A stretch of DNA of 50,070 bases, taken from Oceaniradius stylonematis (GTDB lineage: Bacteria; Pseudomonadota; Alphaproteobacteria; Rhizobiales; Rhizobiaceae). This document shows positions 28,932 through 38,026 of this stretch, piece by piece. The notes beneath the pieces were generated by a model, which was not told where the DNA came from, ran no database searches, and was given only the letters and a program-made list of their open reading frames with translations. The position numbers were made by a program, and so were the translations under genes. The stretch's first letter is position 1. Each line of letters begins with the position of its first letter. The DNA lies in contig NZ_QFWV02000004.1 of the NCBI RefSeq assembly GCF_003149475.2, positions 718,743-768,812 on the forward strand. The letters are read 5' to 3'.

Positions 28932-29065
28932 GGGCGCGCCGCCTCTTGCGCGGCATCTCCGGTCGCCGCAATTGGATCAGGGCCACACAGCCCGCTTCAT
29001 GGTTAAGGCACGGTAAAAAGGGCCGTGTCCACGGCTCCCTGACGCCACAATTGGGCGAAAGCGCG

Positions 29066-29797
29066 TCACGATGGAAGCCTCTGCGACCCCAGATAGGCAT
29101 TGACCTCGGCATTTGCATGGCCGTTGAGCAATTCGCTGACCGGGCCCTGCGCGCCGACGGTGCCGTCCTTGAGAAAGACCAGATCGGTGGCGATTCGCCG
29201 GGCGTCGGCCGGATCGTGGCTGACCATGACGACGGTCATCGCCGTCCGGCGCTGAAGATCGGCGACCAGATCGAGCATGGATTCGCGCAGGGCCGGCCCG
29301 AGCGAGCCGAACGCCTCGTCGAGCAGCAGCACCGGCCGCTCGCGCACAAGCGCGCGTGCGATCGCGACACGCTGCCGTTCGCCGCCGGACATGGAGCCGG
29401 GCATGCGCGCGCCATAGCCGGCAAGGTCGACCGCTTCGAGCGCCTGGGCGACGCGCGCCTCGTCCTCGGCGCTGCGTTTCAGCGCCGGCGATATGCCGAG
29501 CGCGACATTGGTGCCGGCATCGAGATGGGCGAACAGATTGTTGTCCTGGAAAACGCAGGAGACCGGCCGGTTGCCGGGCGCCTTGCCGGTGATGTCATCG
29601 CCGCCGATCAGGATGTGGCCCGATTCGGCACGCTCGAACCCGGCGATCAGCGACAAAAGCGTCGACTTGCCCGAGCCGCTCGGACCCATCACGGCGGTGA
29701 TCGTCCGTGGCGCAAACGTGCAGTCGAACCGCATGGGCGCCGCATCCGGCCCGTAGCGGAATACAACGCCGTCGCATGTGACCGGCAGGCCCTTCAT
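29066..29797 (-). CDS. thiQ: Thiamine ABC transporter ATP-binding protein
   Basis: A 243-residue ABC ATPase that energises the ThiBP importer. Walker A is GPSGSGKST (38-46), the Q-loop is CVFQDNNLFAHL, the signature is MSGGERQRVAIARAL, and Walker B is VLLLDEAFGSLGP. The Q-loop and the short length fit ThiQ, and context settles it. The ATG overlaps the thiP stop by four bases (ATGA), so translation is coupled; the open frame continues upstream but that part lies inside thiP. Gene order thiB-thiP-thiQ matches E. coli. Confidence 0.96.
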   Translation of the reverse strand: MKGLPVTCDGVVFRYGPDAAPMRFDCTFAPRTITAVMGPSGSGKSTLLSLIAGFERAESGHILIGGDDITGKAPGNRPVSCVFQDNNLFAHLDAGTNVALGISPALKRSAEDEARVAQALEAVDLAGYGARMPGSMSGGERQRVAIARALVRERPVLLLDEAFGSLGPALRESMLDLVADLQRRTAMTVVMVSHDPADARRIATDLVFLKDGTVGAQGPVSELLNGHANAEVNAYLGSQRLPS

Positions 29798-31440
29798 TCG
29801 CTGCTTCCTTCCGTCACCATCGTTCGTGATCGGCGCGCGAAATGCTCGGCGGCCAGCATCAGCGCCATTGTCATGACCATCAGGATCAGCGCCAGTCCGG
29901 CGGCATCCTGCGTGCGATAGGCGCCCATGCGCTGCATGATCAGATAGGGCATGGTCTGCACCTGCTCGGAGCCGAACAATGCGATCACGCCCAGATCGCC
30001 AAGCGACAGGGCGAGCGCGAAGGCGAGCGCGGCGACCAGCGGCGCGCGCAGCACCGGCCAGGTGACGAGCCGCCAGCGTGCCATGCCGGCAAGGCCGAGA
30101 TGGGCGCAAAGACGTCCGTTGCGCTCTTCGGCGGCGAGCATGGCCGGATGGATCAGCCGCGCGGCGAACGGCATCGCCATGGCCGCGTTGACTGTGATGA
30201 CGAGATAAGGTGCTGCGTCATAGACGTTGGTCACCGTGCGCAGGGCGATGAACCAGCCCGCCGCGATGACGATCGGCGGCACCACGAGGATCAGCGACGG
30301 GGCGCTGGTCAGAACCGTCTCCGTGAAGGCCGGCCGGCCGGAGAAGCGGCGCCCTGCGGCCATTTCCGCTGCGCCGCGCGACAGCGCATAGGCCAGCCCG
30401 ACGGCGAGGGCCGCGGCGCAAAGGCCGAGGCCGAGCGAGGTCAGCATGGCCCGCCGGACACGCGGCTGGACGATCAAATCCGTCAGGTCGCTGGCCAAGC
30501 CGCTTGCAAGGATCGCAACAAACGGCGCGCCGACGTAAAGGACCGCCATCAGGGTCAGCGCGCCGCCCAAGATGGCGCCAGCGGGCCGGTCGCCGGCAAA
30601 GCGGCGTGACGCGCCGGCCGAAATGGTCATGCCGGCTTCCACCGATCCGCCGGCGAATGCGAACAGGGCAACGGCCCCGATGGTGACGGCCAGCTGAAGA
30701 AGCGTCAGCACCACGGCGCGGACAATGTCGAAATCGAAAGTCAGGGCCTGATAGAGCGCCACTTCCAGCGTCGTTGCGCGCGGCCCGCCGCCCAGGATCA
30801 GCACGACGGCGAAACTGGTCACACACAGCATGAAAACCAAAGCCGCCGCACCGGCGGCAGCCGGGCGCATGGCCGGCCATTCGATCAGCCGAAAACGCGC
30901 CAGCGCGCCCATGCCGAGCTGCGCGGACAGGCGCTCATATTCGGCCGGCACGAGGGCGAGCGCGCCGTGCATGATGCGCGCGGCCAGCGGCAGGTTGAAG
31001 AAGGTGTGGGCGATCAGGATGCCGGTCAGGCCGTATATCGATGGCGGGTCGAAGCCGGCCCGTTCGGCCAGCCCGGTGACGAAGCCGCGCTGTCCGTAAA
31101 GCGCGACCACGCCAAGCACGGCGACGATCTGCGGCAGGGCGAGCGGCAGGGCGAACAGGGCGAGGACGGCGCGCCGGACCGGCCCGTCGGCCATGCGGGT
31201 GATCGCGATGGCAACCGGCAGGGCAAGCCCGACCGAGAGCACGGTCGACCAGAACGCCTGCCACAGGGTGAAGCGCACGATGCGCCAGACGACCGGGTCG
31301 GTCAGAACCGCGCCGGCGCCGCCGGCGCCGCCCGCCTGCACGACAAGCGCACCGACCGCGACGAGGCACAGGGCCGCCAGCAAGATGCCCGCCAAGGCTG
31401 CGCCGGCAAGCGGAGCATGGCGGGCGTTCGAATGGATCAC
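29794..31440 (-). CDS. thiP: Thiamine/thiamine pyrophosphate ABC transporter permease
   Basis: A 548-residue inner-membrane permease formed by two fused BPD_transp_1 domains; about 12 transmembrane helices are evident. The two EAA-type loops are seen as EYERLSAQLGMGALARFRLI and EERNGRLCAHLGLAGMARWRLV, which contact ThiQ. This fused-permease form is typical for ThiP and FbpB-like importers, and the neighbours thiB and thiQ support thiamine. It starts 13 bases after thiB and overlaps thiQ. Confidence 0.96.
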   Translation of the reverse strand: MIHSNARHAPLAGAALAGILLAALCLVAVGALVVQAGGAGGAGAVLTDPVVWRIVRFTLWQAFWSTVLSVGLALPVAIAITRMADGPVRRAVLALFALPLALPQIVAVLGVVALYGQRGFVTGLAERAGFDPPSIYGLTGILIAHTFFNLPLAARIMHGALALVPAEYERLSAQLGMGALARFRLIEWPAMRPAAAGAAALVFMLCVTSFAVVLILGGGPRATTLEVALYQALTFDFDIVRAVVLTLLQLAVTIGAVALFAFAGGSVEAGMTISAGASRRFAGDRPAGAILGGALTLMAVLYVGAPFVAILASGLASDLTDLIVQPRVRRAMLTSLGLGLCAAALAVGLAYALSRGAAEMAAGRRFSGRPAFTETVLTSAPSLILVVPPIVIAAGWFIALRTVTNVYDAAPYLVITVNAAMAMPFAARLIHPAMLAAEERNGRLCAHLGLAGMARWRLVTWPVLRAPLVAALAFALALSLGDLGVIALFGSEQVQTMPYLIMQRMGAYRTQDAAGLALILMVMTMALMLAAEHFARRSRTMVTEGSSE

Positions 31441-31453
31441 CGGACCTTCACCG

Positions 31454-32473
31454 TCAGCGGCTCATCACTTCGAGCCACTCGGCGGTCCAGGCCGCGCGGT
31501 TTTCGGCGACGGTCTGCGGATCGAACAGAAGCGTGATCTCCGGCTCGACCAGCCCGTCAAAGGCGGGATTGAGCGGTTTGGACGTCTCGCCGGCGGGCAT
31601 CATCCAGTTGGTTTCGGGGATGATGTCCTGGAAACCGGGTCCGGTCATGAAGCTCAGAAACTGCGCGGAGAGCGGGTTTTCGGCTCCGGCGGTCGTCTGT
31701 GCGGCCACCTCGATCTGCATGTAGTGGCCCTCCTCGAACGCCATCGCCTGATAGCGGTCGGTGCCGTCGAGCACGATATGGACAGCCGGCGAGGTCGTGT
31801 AGGAGAGCACCATCGGGACCTCGCCATTGGTGAACAGGCCATAGGCTTCCGACCAGCCCGGCGTCACCGTCAGCACCCGGTCGGCGAGCTTGGCGTAGGC
31901 ATCGGGCGCCTCGTCGCCATAGAGCTTTTTCAGCCAAAGCATCAGCCCGAGCCCGGGGGTCGAGGTGCGGGGGTCCTGGATGGCGATCTTGTGCCCGTCT
32001 TCATTGGCCAGGAACTCGGCCATCGATGTCGGCGGGTTTTCGATCGTCTCGGTGTCGTAAACGATGGCGAAGTGGCTGTAGTCGAACGGCACGAAGACGT
32101 CGTCATTCCATCCGCCGGGCACCGAGACCGCGTCGAGCGAAATGCCGTGCGGGGCGAAAAAGCCCGTCTCGCGCGCCTCGGCCGTCAGATTGGTGTCGAA
32201 GCCGAGCACGATGTCGGCGTCGGTGTTGCCGCCTTCCAGGCGCAGCCGGTTGAGAAGCGCGACGCCGTCGGCGACCGAAACAAAGCGCAGGTCGCAGCCG
32301 CATTCGGCTTCGAACGCGGTCTCGACCTGCGGGCCGGGCCCCCATTCGGCGGTGAAGCTGTCATAGGTGTAGACGGTCAGCGTTTCGGCCGCATCGGCCG
32401 TGTGCACCGCGCTTGCCAGAAGGCCGGCGGCGAGCAGGGGAAGAAGGAGACGGACGGACGGACGGGTGTGCAT
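31454..32473 (-). CDS. thiB: Thiamine-binding periplasmic protein
   Basis: A 339-residue solute-binding protein with a signal peptide ([15 protein letters not shown], cleavage near DAA). The mature start [20 protein letters not shown] is nearly diagnostic for Thi[31 protein letters not shown] and [20 protein letters not shown] are further conserved parts. It captures thiamine, TMP or TPP for ThiPQ. An AAAGGAGGTG ribosome site (around 32481-32487) lies 7 bases before the ATG, and a TPP riboswitch precedes it, so expression falls when TPP is plentiful. Confidence 0.97.
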   Translation of the reverse strand: MHTRPSVRLLLPLLAAGLLASAVHTADAAETLTVYTYDSFTAEWGPGPQVETAFEAECGCDLRFVSVADGVALLNRLRLEGGNTDADIVLGFDTNLTAEARETGFFAPHGISLDAVSVPGGWNDDVFVPFDYSHFAIVYDTETIENPPTSMAEFLANEDGHKIAIQDPRTSTPGLGLMLWLKKLYGDEAPDAYAKLADRVLTVTPGWSEAYGLFTNGEVPMVLSYTTSPAVHIVLDGTDRYQAMAFEEGHYMQIEVAAQTTAGAENPLSAQFLSFMTGPGFQDIIPETNWMMPAGETSKPLNPAFDGLVEPEITLLFDPQTVAENRAAWTAEWLEVMSR

Positions 32474-32544
32474 TGCGGCACCTCCTTTGGTTCGAGTTGA
32501 ACGGGAAAAGGCGCCTGCGGGTCCGACCGCGTCGATCGCGTCTA

Positions 32545-32620
32545 ATCCCTACGCCGGTGCTAACCGGATCAGGTTCTTCGGGTTGGCATGACGCCTCTCA
32601 GCCGTTTCCGGCACCCCGTT
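32545..32620 (-). ncRNA. TPP riboswitch (thi box) in the thiBPQ leader
   Basis: Read on the minus strand the region has the thi-box landmarks in order: GGGGTGCCGGAAACGGCTGA and GAGGC, then ATGCCAACCCGAAGAACCTG followed by ATCCGGTTAGCACCGGCGTA and GGGA. The CTGAGA and ACCTGAT cores are both present. The leader has no clear terminator before thiB but a strong ribosome site, so control is probably at translation initiation; that part is inferred. Confidence 0.96.
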
Positions 32621-32631
32621 AGAGCAGGTTC

Positions 32632-32660
32632 GATCTAGCATCACCGCCGGCCCGGTTCAA
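32632..32660 (-). promoter_or_regulatory. Promoter of the thiBPQ operon
   Basis: On the minus strand the -35 is TTGAAC (32655-32660) and the -10 is TAGATC (32632-32637), with a 17-base spacer. The predicted start, near 32625, is just upstream of the riboswitch, consistent with a short leader. Confidence 0.6.
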
Positions 32661-32737
32661 GCGCCCGGCCAGCGAAATCGGTCTGCCGCACTGGCCAAGC
32701 CCTTGGCCTGCTGCCGCAAATCGGTCTAGGCAGAGCC

Positions 32738-33403
32738 ATGAAGGCAGCGAAAGCCACCGCCCGCGACGCGCGGTTCGCAATTCTCATGGACGGCGACCTG
32801 ACGCCCACCGACCGGCTGCGATCACAGGTTGCCGGTGCTCGTGCGATTGCCGCCGACGGCGGCATGCGCCATGCGGCAGCGCTCGGTCTCGAGCCGGAAG
32901 TCTGGGTCGGCGATTTCGATTCGACGCCGGATGAACTGCTCGGCCGGAACGGCCATGTTCCCCGGCATGACCTTCCGGCGCGCAAGGCGATATCCGACGG
33001 CGAACTGGCGGTGATGCGCGCGCTCGAGGCCGGCGCCCGGTCGCTGGTTCTGTGCGGCGCGATGGGCGGTGCGCGCAGCGACCACATGCTGTTTCACATC
33101 ATGATGGCATTGCGCATAGCGCGCGAGAGGGACATCGAGGTGTTGCTGACGAGCGGGACCGAGGAGGCATCGCCGTTGTTGCCCGGCAAGCCCGCCATGC
33201 CCGACTGGCCGGCCGGTACGCTGTTTTCAGTGATCCCGTTTTCGCCACTGTCCGGCCTGTCGATCGAACGGGCAGACTGGCCGCTTGACGCCGTCGAGGT
33301 CGCGATGGGCAGTTCCCTGACCCTTTCGAACGTGTCGGCGGACGGTCTGCGCATTCTTCTGGGCAGTGGAACCGCGGCGCTGGTTGCATCGTTTGATGTG
33401 TGA
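32738..33403 (+). CDS. Thiamine pyrophosphokinase (thiamine diphosphokinase)
   Basis: Converts thiamine and ATP to thiamine pyrophosphate, so it completes the import pathway encoded on the opposite strand. The 221-residue protein has the TPK motifs IAADGGMRHAAALGLEPEVW, VGDFDSTPDEL, ARKAISDGELAVMRALEAGA and CGAMGGARSDHMLFHI, and the C-terminal B1-binding region VAMGSSLTLSNVSADGLRIL. It is divergent from thiB; two copies of AAATCGGTCT (32676 and 32718) lie between. It corresponds to the bacterial thiN/tnr3-type single-domain enzyme. No riboswitch precedes it. Confidence 0.93.
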   Translation: MKAAKATARDARFAILMDGDLTPTDRLRSQVAGARAIAADGGMRHAAALGLEPEVWVGDFDSTPDELLGRNGHVPRHDLPARKAISDGELAVMRALEAGARSLVLCGAMGGARSDHMLFHIMMALRIARERDIEVLLTSGTEEASPLLPGKPAMPDWPAGTLFSVIPFSPLSGLSIERADWPLDAVEVAMGSSLTLSNVSADGLRILLGSGTAALVASFDV

Positions 33404-33470
33404 TATCGAACACACTGCAAGCCCTGATGGGGTGTTTAGATCGGCGCAGGCAAAATAGGAGACTGAGCCC

Positions 33471-33728
33471 ATGAGACTTGGATTGACCATTGCGGCGGTG
33501 GCGACGGCAGGCATGCTTGCTGCCGGCTGCACGACCACCGAACAGACCACGGCGGCGGGTGCGCTGATCGGCGGCGGCGCGGCAGCCGTTGCAGGCGGCA
33601 ACACCGGACAGATCATCGCGGGCACGGCCGTCGGCGCGGGCGCCGGCCTGCTCGTCGGTACGCTTGCCAACGGAAACTGCCGTTACCGCAATCCGGACGG
33701 CTCGACCTACATCGCCCGCTGCCCCTGA
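33471..33728 (+). CDS. Small glycine-zipper lipoprotein
   Basis: An 85-residue protein preceded by AGGAGA. The signal peptide ends in the lipobox LAAGC (Cys20). A Gly/Ala-rich stretch (AAGALIGGGAAAVAGGNTGQ and IIAGTAVGAGAGLLVG) shows the GxxxG spacing of glycine zippers that can pair helices in membranes. The short tail NGNCRYRNPDGSTYIARCP contains two cysteines. Such proteins are common envelope lipoproteins in rhizobia with no assigned function. It is followed by a terminator and so appears to be monocistronic. Confidence 0.85.
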   Translation: MRLGLTIAAVATAGMLAAGCTTTEQTTAAGALIGGGAAAVAGGNTGQIIAGTAVGAGAGLLVGTLANGNCRYRNPDGSTYIARCP

Positions 33729-33753
33729 CCGGGAGCCAATGCGATTACCGGAG

Positions 33754-33779
33754 AAGCCCGCCTCACCGGCGGGCTTTTT
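33754..33779 (+). terminator. Intrinsic terminator after the glycine-zipper lipoprotein gene
   Basis: A perfect stem AAGCCCGCC / GGCGGGCTT with a five-base loop is followed by a run of T on the plus strand (GGCTTTTTC). It is 26 bases after the stop codon. Confidence 0.92.
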
Positions 33780-33881
33780 CGTGGGCGCGCGTTCCGGGAG
33801 CGCCATGGGTCGTCCCTTTGCCACCCTTGATTTCCGCTGGCCAAGACGGCACATCCGCCTTCTCACCCGGACGGACCCGCC

Positions 33882-35717
33882 ATGGCCATTGCCGCGCCCC
33901 TGATGCGTCTCGAAGACATTACGCTGACCTTCGGCGGCAAGCCGCTTCTGGAGGCGGTTTCCTTTTCCGTCCATCAGGGCGACAGGATCGCGCTGGTCGG
34001 GCGGAACGGATCGGGCAAGTCGACGCTTTTGAAGATCGCGGCCGGTCTGGTCGAACCAAGCGGCGGCACGGTGACCGCCGAGCGCGGGACGACCGTGCGC
34101 TATCTGCCGCAGGCACCCGATCTGGACGGTCATGCCGATCTTCACGCCTATGCCGCCGCCGGGCTTGGCCCGCTCGACGATCCGCACCGTGCGGATCGGC
34201 TTCTGGCGGAACTCGGTCTCGATCCGGCCCGTTCGCCCGCCAACCTGTCGGGCGGCGAGGCGCGCCGCGCGGCGCTGGCGCGGACGCTGGCGGCCGCACC
34301 CGATCTCCTGCTGCTGGACGAGCCGACCAACCATCTCGACCTGCCGGCGATCGAATGGCTCGAAGGTGAACTGGCGCGGTCCGCGTCGGCGATGGTGATC
34401 ATCTCGCACGACCGGCGCTTTCTCGAGACTCTGACCCGCAAAACGGTTTGGCTCGACCGGGGCACAATCCGCGAAAACGCCAAGGGGTTTGCCGGCTTCG
34501 AGGAATGGCGCGACCGGGTTCTCGAGGAGGAAGAGCGGGATCTGCACAAGCTCAAGCGCAAGATCGTGCGTGAGGAGCACTGGCTGACCTATGGGGTGAC
34601 CGCGCGGCGCAAACGCAACCAGCGCCGCCTGTCGGATCTGAAGTCGCTGCGTCAGCGGTTTCGCGATCACGACAAGGCGCCGGGCGCGGCGAAGATGGAG
34701 GCGAGCGATGCCCGCGCATCGGGCAAGCTGGTGATCGAAGCCGACACTGTGTCAAAGACGCTCGGCGGAAAGCCGCTGGTGCGCGATTTTTCGCTGCGCA
34801 TCCATCGCGGCGACCGGATCGGGCTGGTCGGGCCGAACGGGGCCGGCAAGACGACGTTGATCAATCTGCTGACGGGAGCGGTCCAACCCGATGCGGGCCA
34901 TGTGCGCCTCGGCGCCAATCTCGACATCGCCGTCCTCGACCAGCGCCGCGCCGCGCTCGATCCCGACGAGACGCTGGAGCATTTCCTTACCGACGGGCGG
35001 GGCCAGTCGCTGGTCGTCAATGGCAGCCAGAAGCATGTTGCCTCCTACATGAAGGATTTCCTGTTCAAGCCCGAGCAGGCGCGCACGCCGGTGCGCGAAC
35101 TGTCGGGCGGCGAGAAGGCGCGGCTCGTGCTCGCGCGCCTTCTTGCGCGGCCGGCCAACCTGCTGGTGCTGGACGAGCCGACCAACGATCTGGACATGGA
35201 AACGCTCGATCTGCTGCAGGAGCTGATCGCCGGGTTCGACGGCACGGTTCTTCTGGTCAGCCACGATCGCGACTTTCTCGACCGCACCGTCGGCGCCGTC
35301 ATCGCGCCCGATCCGGCGCAGCCGGGCCATTGGCTGACCTATGCGGGCGGCTATTCGGACATGATTGCGCAGCGGCGCGAGCGGACCGCCAAGACCGATG
35401 CGTCACCGGCCAAGGCAAAGCCGGCAAGAACCGGCGAAAGCCCGGCCCAGCCGGACACGAAGTCCGCGCCGGCACGGCGGAAACTGTCCTTCAAGCAGAA
35501 GCACGCGCTGGAGACGCTGCCGGGCGACATGGAACGTCTGGCCGAGGAAATCGCGGGGCTCGAAACGCAAATGGCCGATCCGGACTTTTTCGCGCGCGAT
35601 CCGTCCGGCTTTTCCGATGCGGCGAAAAAGCTCGAGGCGGCGCGTTCGCGCCATGCGGCGAAGGAAGAGGAATGGCTTGAACTCGAACTGATGCGCGAGG
35701 AAATCGAAGGCGCCTGA
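33882..35717 (+). CDS. uup: ABC-F family ATPase, Uup type
   Basis: A 611-residue soluble protein with two ABC domains and no membrane segment. The first Walker A is GRNGSGKST (40-48) with signature NLSGGEARRAALARTL and LLLLDEPTNHLDL; the interdomain linker is charged (DRVLEEEERDLHKLKRKIVR and onwards); the second Walker A is GPNGAGKTT (318-326) with ELSGGEKARLVLARLL and LLVLDEPTNDLDM. The C-terminal coiled coil (residues ~540-610, LSFKQKHALETLPGDMERLA and on) is diagnostic for Uup rather than EttA. Uup acts on ribosomes or on branched DNA in E. coli; which applies here is not visible. Confidence 0.93.
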   Translation: MAIAAPLMRLEDITLTFGGKPLLEAVSFSVHQGDRIALVGRNGSGKSTLLKIAAGLVEPSGGTVTAERGTTVRYLPQAPDLDGHADLHAYAAAGLGPLDDPHRADRLLAELGLDPARSPANLSGGEARRAALARTLAAAPDLLLLDEPTNHLDLPAIEWLEGELARSASAMVIISHDRRFLETLTRKTVWLDRGTIRENAKGFAGFEEWRDRVLEEEERDLHKLKRKIVREEHWLTYGVTARRKRNQRRLSDLKSLRQRFRDHDKAPGAAKMEASDARASGKLVIEADTVSKTLGGKPLVRDFSLRIHRGDRIGLVGPNGAGKTTLINLLTGAVQPDAGHVRLGANLDIAVLDQRRAALDPDETLEHFLTDGRGQSLVVNGSQKHVASYMKDFLFKPEQARTPVRELSGGEKARLVLARLLARPANLLVLDEPTNDLDMETLDLLQELIAGFDGTVLLVSHDRDFLDRTVGAVIAPDPAQPGHWLTYAGGYSDMIAQRRERTAKTDASPAKAKPARTGESPAQPDTKSAPARRKLSFKQKHALETLPGDMERLAEEIAGLETQMADPDFFARDPSGFSDAAKKLEAARSRHAAKEEEWLELELMREEIEGA

Positions 35718-35734
35718 GTCCGGGGCGTTTGCGC

Positions 35735-35766
35735 AAAAAAAAGCGGAGCGGGATGCCCCGCTCCGC
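35735..35766 (-). terminator. Intrinsic terminator of phbB
   Basis: On the minus strand a perfect 10-bp stem (GCGGAGCGGG / CCCGCTCCGC) with a 4-base loop is followed by eight T residues. It is 21 bases after the phbB stop and also sits just after uup on the other strand, where it would form the hairpin without a T-run. Confidence 0.93.
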
Positions 35767-35787
35767 CGATCAGCGAGTTTTGCCGGT

Positions 35788-36510
35788 TCAGCCGAAGAAC
35801 TGGGCGCCGTTGGCCGAGATCGTCGAGCCGTTGATGAAGCCGGCATCGTCGGAGGCCAGGAAAGCCACGCAGCGCGCAATCTCCTCGGGCTCGCCGAGCC
35901 GGCCTGCGGGAATTTGCGCGATGATGGATTCGCGCACCTTTTCGGGCACGGCCATGACCATTTCGGTCGCGATGTAGCCCGGGCAGACCGCATTGGCCGT
36001 GATGTTGTTGCGCGCGCCTTCCTGGGCGAGGCTGCGCACGATGCCGATGTCGCCGGCCTTGGTGGCCGCATAATTGGTCTGCGCGAACTGGCCCTTCTGG
36101 CCGTTGACAGACGAGATGACGATGACGCGGCCGAACTTGCGCTCGCGCATGCCGGGCCAGACGGGGTGGATGGTGTTGAAGACGCCGGTCAGGTTGGTGT
36201 CTATGACATCCTTCCACTGCTCTGGCGTCATCTTGTGGAACGGCGCATCGCGCGTGATGCCGGCATTGGCGACGACGATTTCGATCGGGCCCAAATCGGC
36301 TTCGACCTTTTCGATGCCGGCCTTGGACTCGCCATAGTCGGCGACGTTCCACTTGTAGGTCCGGATGCCGGTCGCATCGGTGAAGGCCTTGGCCTTTTCG
36401 TCATTGCCGGCATAGGTGGCTGCGACCGTGTAGCCGGCCTCCTTCAAGGCCTTGGAGATTGCCTCCCCGATGCCGCGCGTTCCGCCGGTGACAAGCGCCA
36501 CTCTGCTCAT
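35788..36510 (-). CDS. phbB: Acetoacetyl-CoA reductase (NADPH)
   Basis: Second enzyme of polyhydroxybutyrate synthesis; reduces acetoacetyl-CoA to (R)-3-hydroxybutyryl-CoA. The 240-residue SDR has the cofactor motif TGGTRGIGEAI (8-18), ANAGITRD (NAG at 82-84) and the catalytic Ser134, Tyr147 and Lys151 (in VISSVNGQKGQF and NYAATKAG). VWPGMRERKFGRVIVISSVN and the overall length match PhbB rather than FabG. It lies 98 bases downstream of phbA on the same strand and has its own terminator. Confidence 0.97.
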   Translation of the reverse strand: MSRVALVTGGTRGIGEAISKALKEAGYTVAATYAGNDEKAKAFTDATGIRTYKWNVADYGESKAGIEKVEADLGPIEIVVANAGITRDAPFHKMTPEQWKDVIDTNLTGVFNTIHPVWPGMRERKFGRVIVISSVNGQKGQFAQTNYAATKAGDIGIVRSLAQEGARNNITANAVCPGYIATEMVMAVPEKVRESIIAQIPAGRLGEPEEIARCVAFLASDDAGFINGSTISANGAQFFG

Positions 36511-36608
36511 GATGTCTCCTCCCTTTGAATTGCGATGGCGTGGCGGCGGAGCGGGCGGACGACAACCTCCATGCCATCCACCGCCCGCCGTCCGTTGGTG
36601 CTGTCAGG

Positions 36609-37784
36609 TCAATCCCGCTCGACGCAGAGCGCAACGCCCATGCCGCCGCCGATGCACAGCGTGGCCAGGCCCTTTTTGGCGTCGCGGCGCTGCATCTCGA
36701 AGAGCAGGGTGTTGAGGACGCGGGCGCCGGATGCGCCGACCGGGTGACCGATCGCGATCGCGCCGCCATTGACGTTGACGATGTCCGGGTTCCAGCCCAT
36801 GTCCTTGTTGACCGCGCAGGCCTGGGCGGCGAATGCCTCGTTGGCCTCGACCAGGTCGAGATCGTCGATCTTCCAGCCGGCCTTCTCCAGTGCCTTGCGC
36901 GATGCGGGGATCGGCCCCGTGCCCATGATCTGCGGATCGACGCCGGCGGTCGCCCAGGAGACGATGCGCGCCATCGGGCTGATGCCCCGCTTTGCGGCTT
37001 CTGCGGCACTCATCAGCACCGTCGCTGCGCCGCCATCATTGATGCCCGACGCGTTGGCCGCGGTCACCGTGCCTTCCTTGTCGAAGGCGGGACGCAGCTT
37101 GGCGATGCCGTCGATCGTGACGCCGTGCTTGATGTATTCGTCGTCTTCGACCACGGTCTCGCCCTTGCGGGTCTTGACCGTGTGCGCGACGATTTCGTCC
37201 TTGAACTTGCCCGCCTTCTGGGCGGCCTCGGCCTTGTTCTGGCTGGCGACGGCGAATTCGTCCTGCTGTTCGCGGGTGAGCTGCCACTGGCGCGCAACGT
37301 TCTCGGCCGTGTTGCCCATGTGGTAGCCGTAGAAGGCGTCCATGAGCGCGTCCTTGAGCATCGTGTCCATCAGCTTGACGTCGCCCATCTTCACGCCGCC
37401 GCGCAAATGCTGGCAGTGCGGCGACATCGACATCGATTCCTGGCCGCCGGCCACCACGATGTTGGCATCGCCGGTGGCGATCTGCTGCATGCCGAGCGCC
37501 ACCGCCCGCAGGCCCGATCCGCAAAGCTGGTTGATGCCCCAGGCGGTGGTTTCCTGCGGACACCCTGCGGCCATCGCCGCCTGCCGGGCCGGGTTCTGGC
37601 CTTCGCCGGCGGCCAGTATCTGGCCCATGATCACTTCATCGACGTCGGCCGGATCGACGCCGGCCCGCTCGAGCGCGCCCTTGATGGCCGTTGCGCCCAA
37701 CTCGTGCGCCGGCACATTGGCAAATGACCCGTTGAACGAGCCCACTGGCGTGCGGGCTGCGCTGGCGATGACGATCGGCTCCAT
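36609..37784 (-). CDS. phbA: Acetyl-CoA acetyltransferase (beta-ketothiolase)
   Basis: Condenses two acetyl-CoA to acetoacetyl-CoA, first step of PHB synthesis. The start at [20 protein letters not shown] follows a GAGGAGA site by 7-8 bases and gives 391 residues, the family norm. Catalytic residues are Cys88 ([13 protein letters not shown]), His347 ([13 protein letters not shown]) and Cys377 ([12 protein letters not shown]). It heads a minus-strand pair with phbB and is divergent from phaR, whose product is expected to control this region. PHA synthase phaC is not in the window. Confidence 0.97.
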   Translation of the reverse strand: MEPIVIASAARTPVGSFNGSFANVPAHELGATAIKGALERAGVDPADVDEVIMGQILAAGEGQNPARQAAMAAGCPQETTAWGINQLCGSGLRAVALGMQQIATGDANIVVAGGQESMSMSPHCQHLRGGVKMGDVKLMDTMLKDALMDAFYGYHMGNTAENVARQWQLTREQQDEFAVASQNKAEAAQKAGKFKDEIVAHTVKTRKGETVVEDDEYIKHGVTIDGIAKLRPAFDKEGTVTAANASGINDGGAATVLMSAAEAAKRGISPMARIVSWATAGVDPQIMGTGPIPASRKALEKAGWKIDDLDLVEANEAFAAQACAVNKDMGWNPDIVNVNGGAIAIGHPVGASGARVLNTLLFEMQRRDAKKGLATLCIGGGMGVALCVERD

Positions 37785-37892
37785 GATGTGTCTCCTCGAC
37801 AAACTGCAATATACAAGCGGCAAAACGCGTGGTTCGGCCTTCGTGTGCCACAGATATCGGCCATTGCCTATTGGTTAAAGGGATAGGGTGGG

Positions 37893-37906
37893 CTGCGGTT
37901 CCGCAG
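37893..37906. promoter_or_regulatory. Palindrome CTGCGGTTCCGCAG between phbA and phaR
   Basis: A perfect 14-base inverted repeat in the 242-base divergent region. PhaR-type regulators bind TGC-rich sites such as CTGC/GCAG inverted pairs in Paracoccus and relatives; the spacing here is six bases. A following TTGGTGCGATGCGAG adds further TGC-rich half-sites. This is a plausible PhaR operator for autoregulation or phbA control, not proven. Confidence 0.45.
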
Positions 37907-38026
37907 CGATTTGGTGCGATGCGAGAAACGTTTTGAATTTGACCAGATCAGGGTTTACTGTTTCGCCCACGGACAAGATTGTCAGGGCGCTGGCAAGAAC
38001 CCGGAAGGCCGATCAAGGAGATGTCC

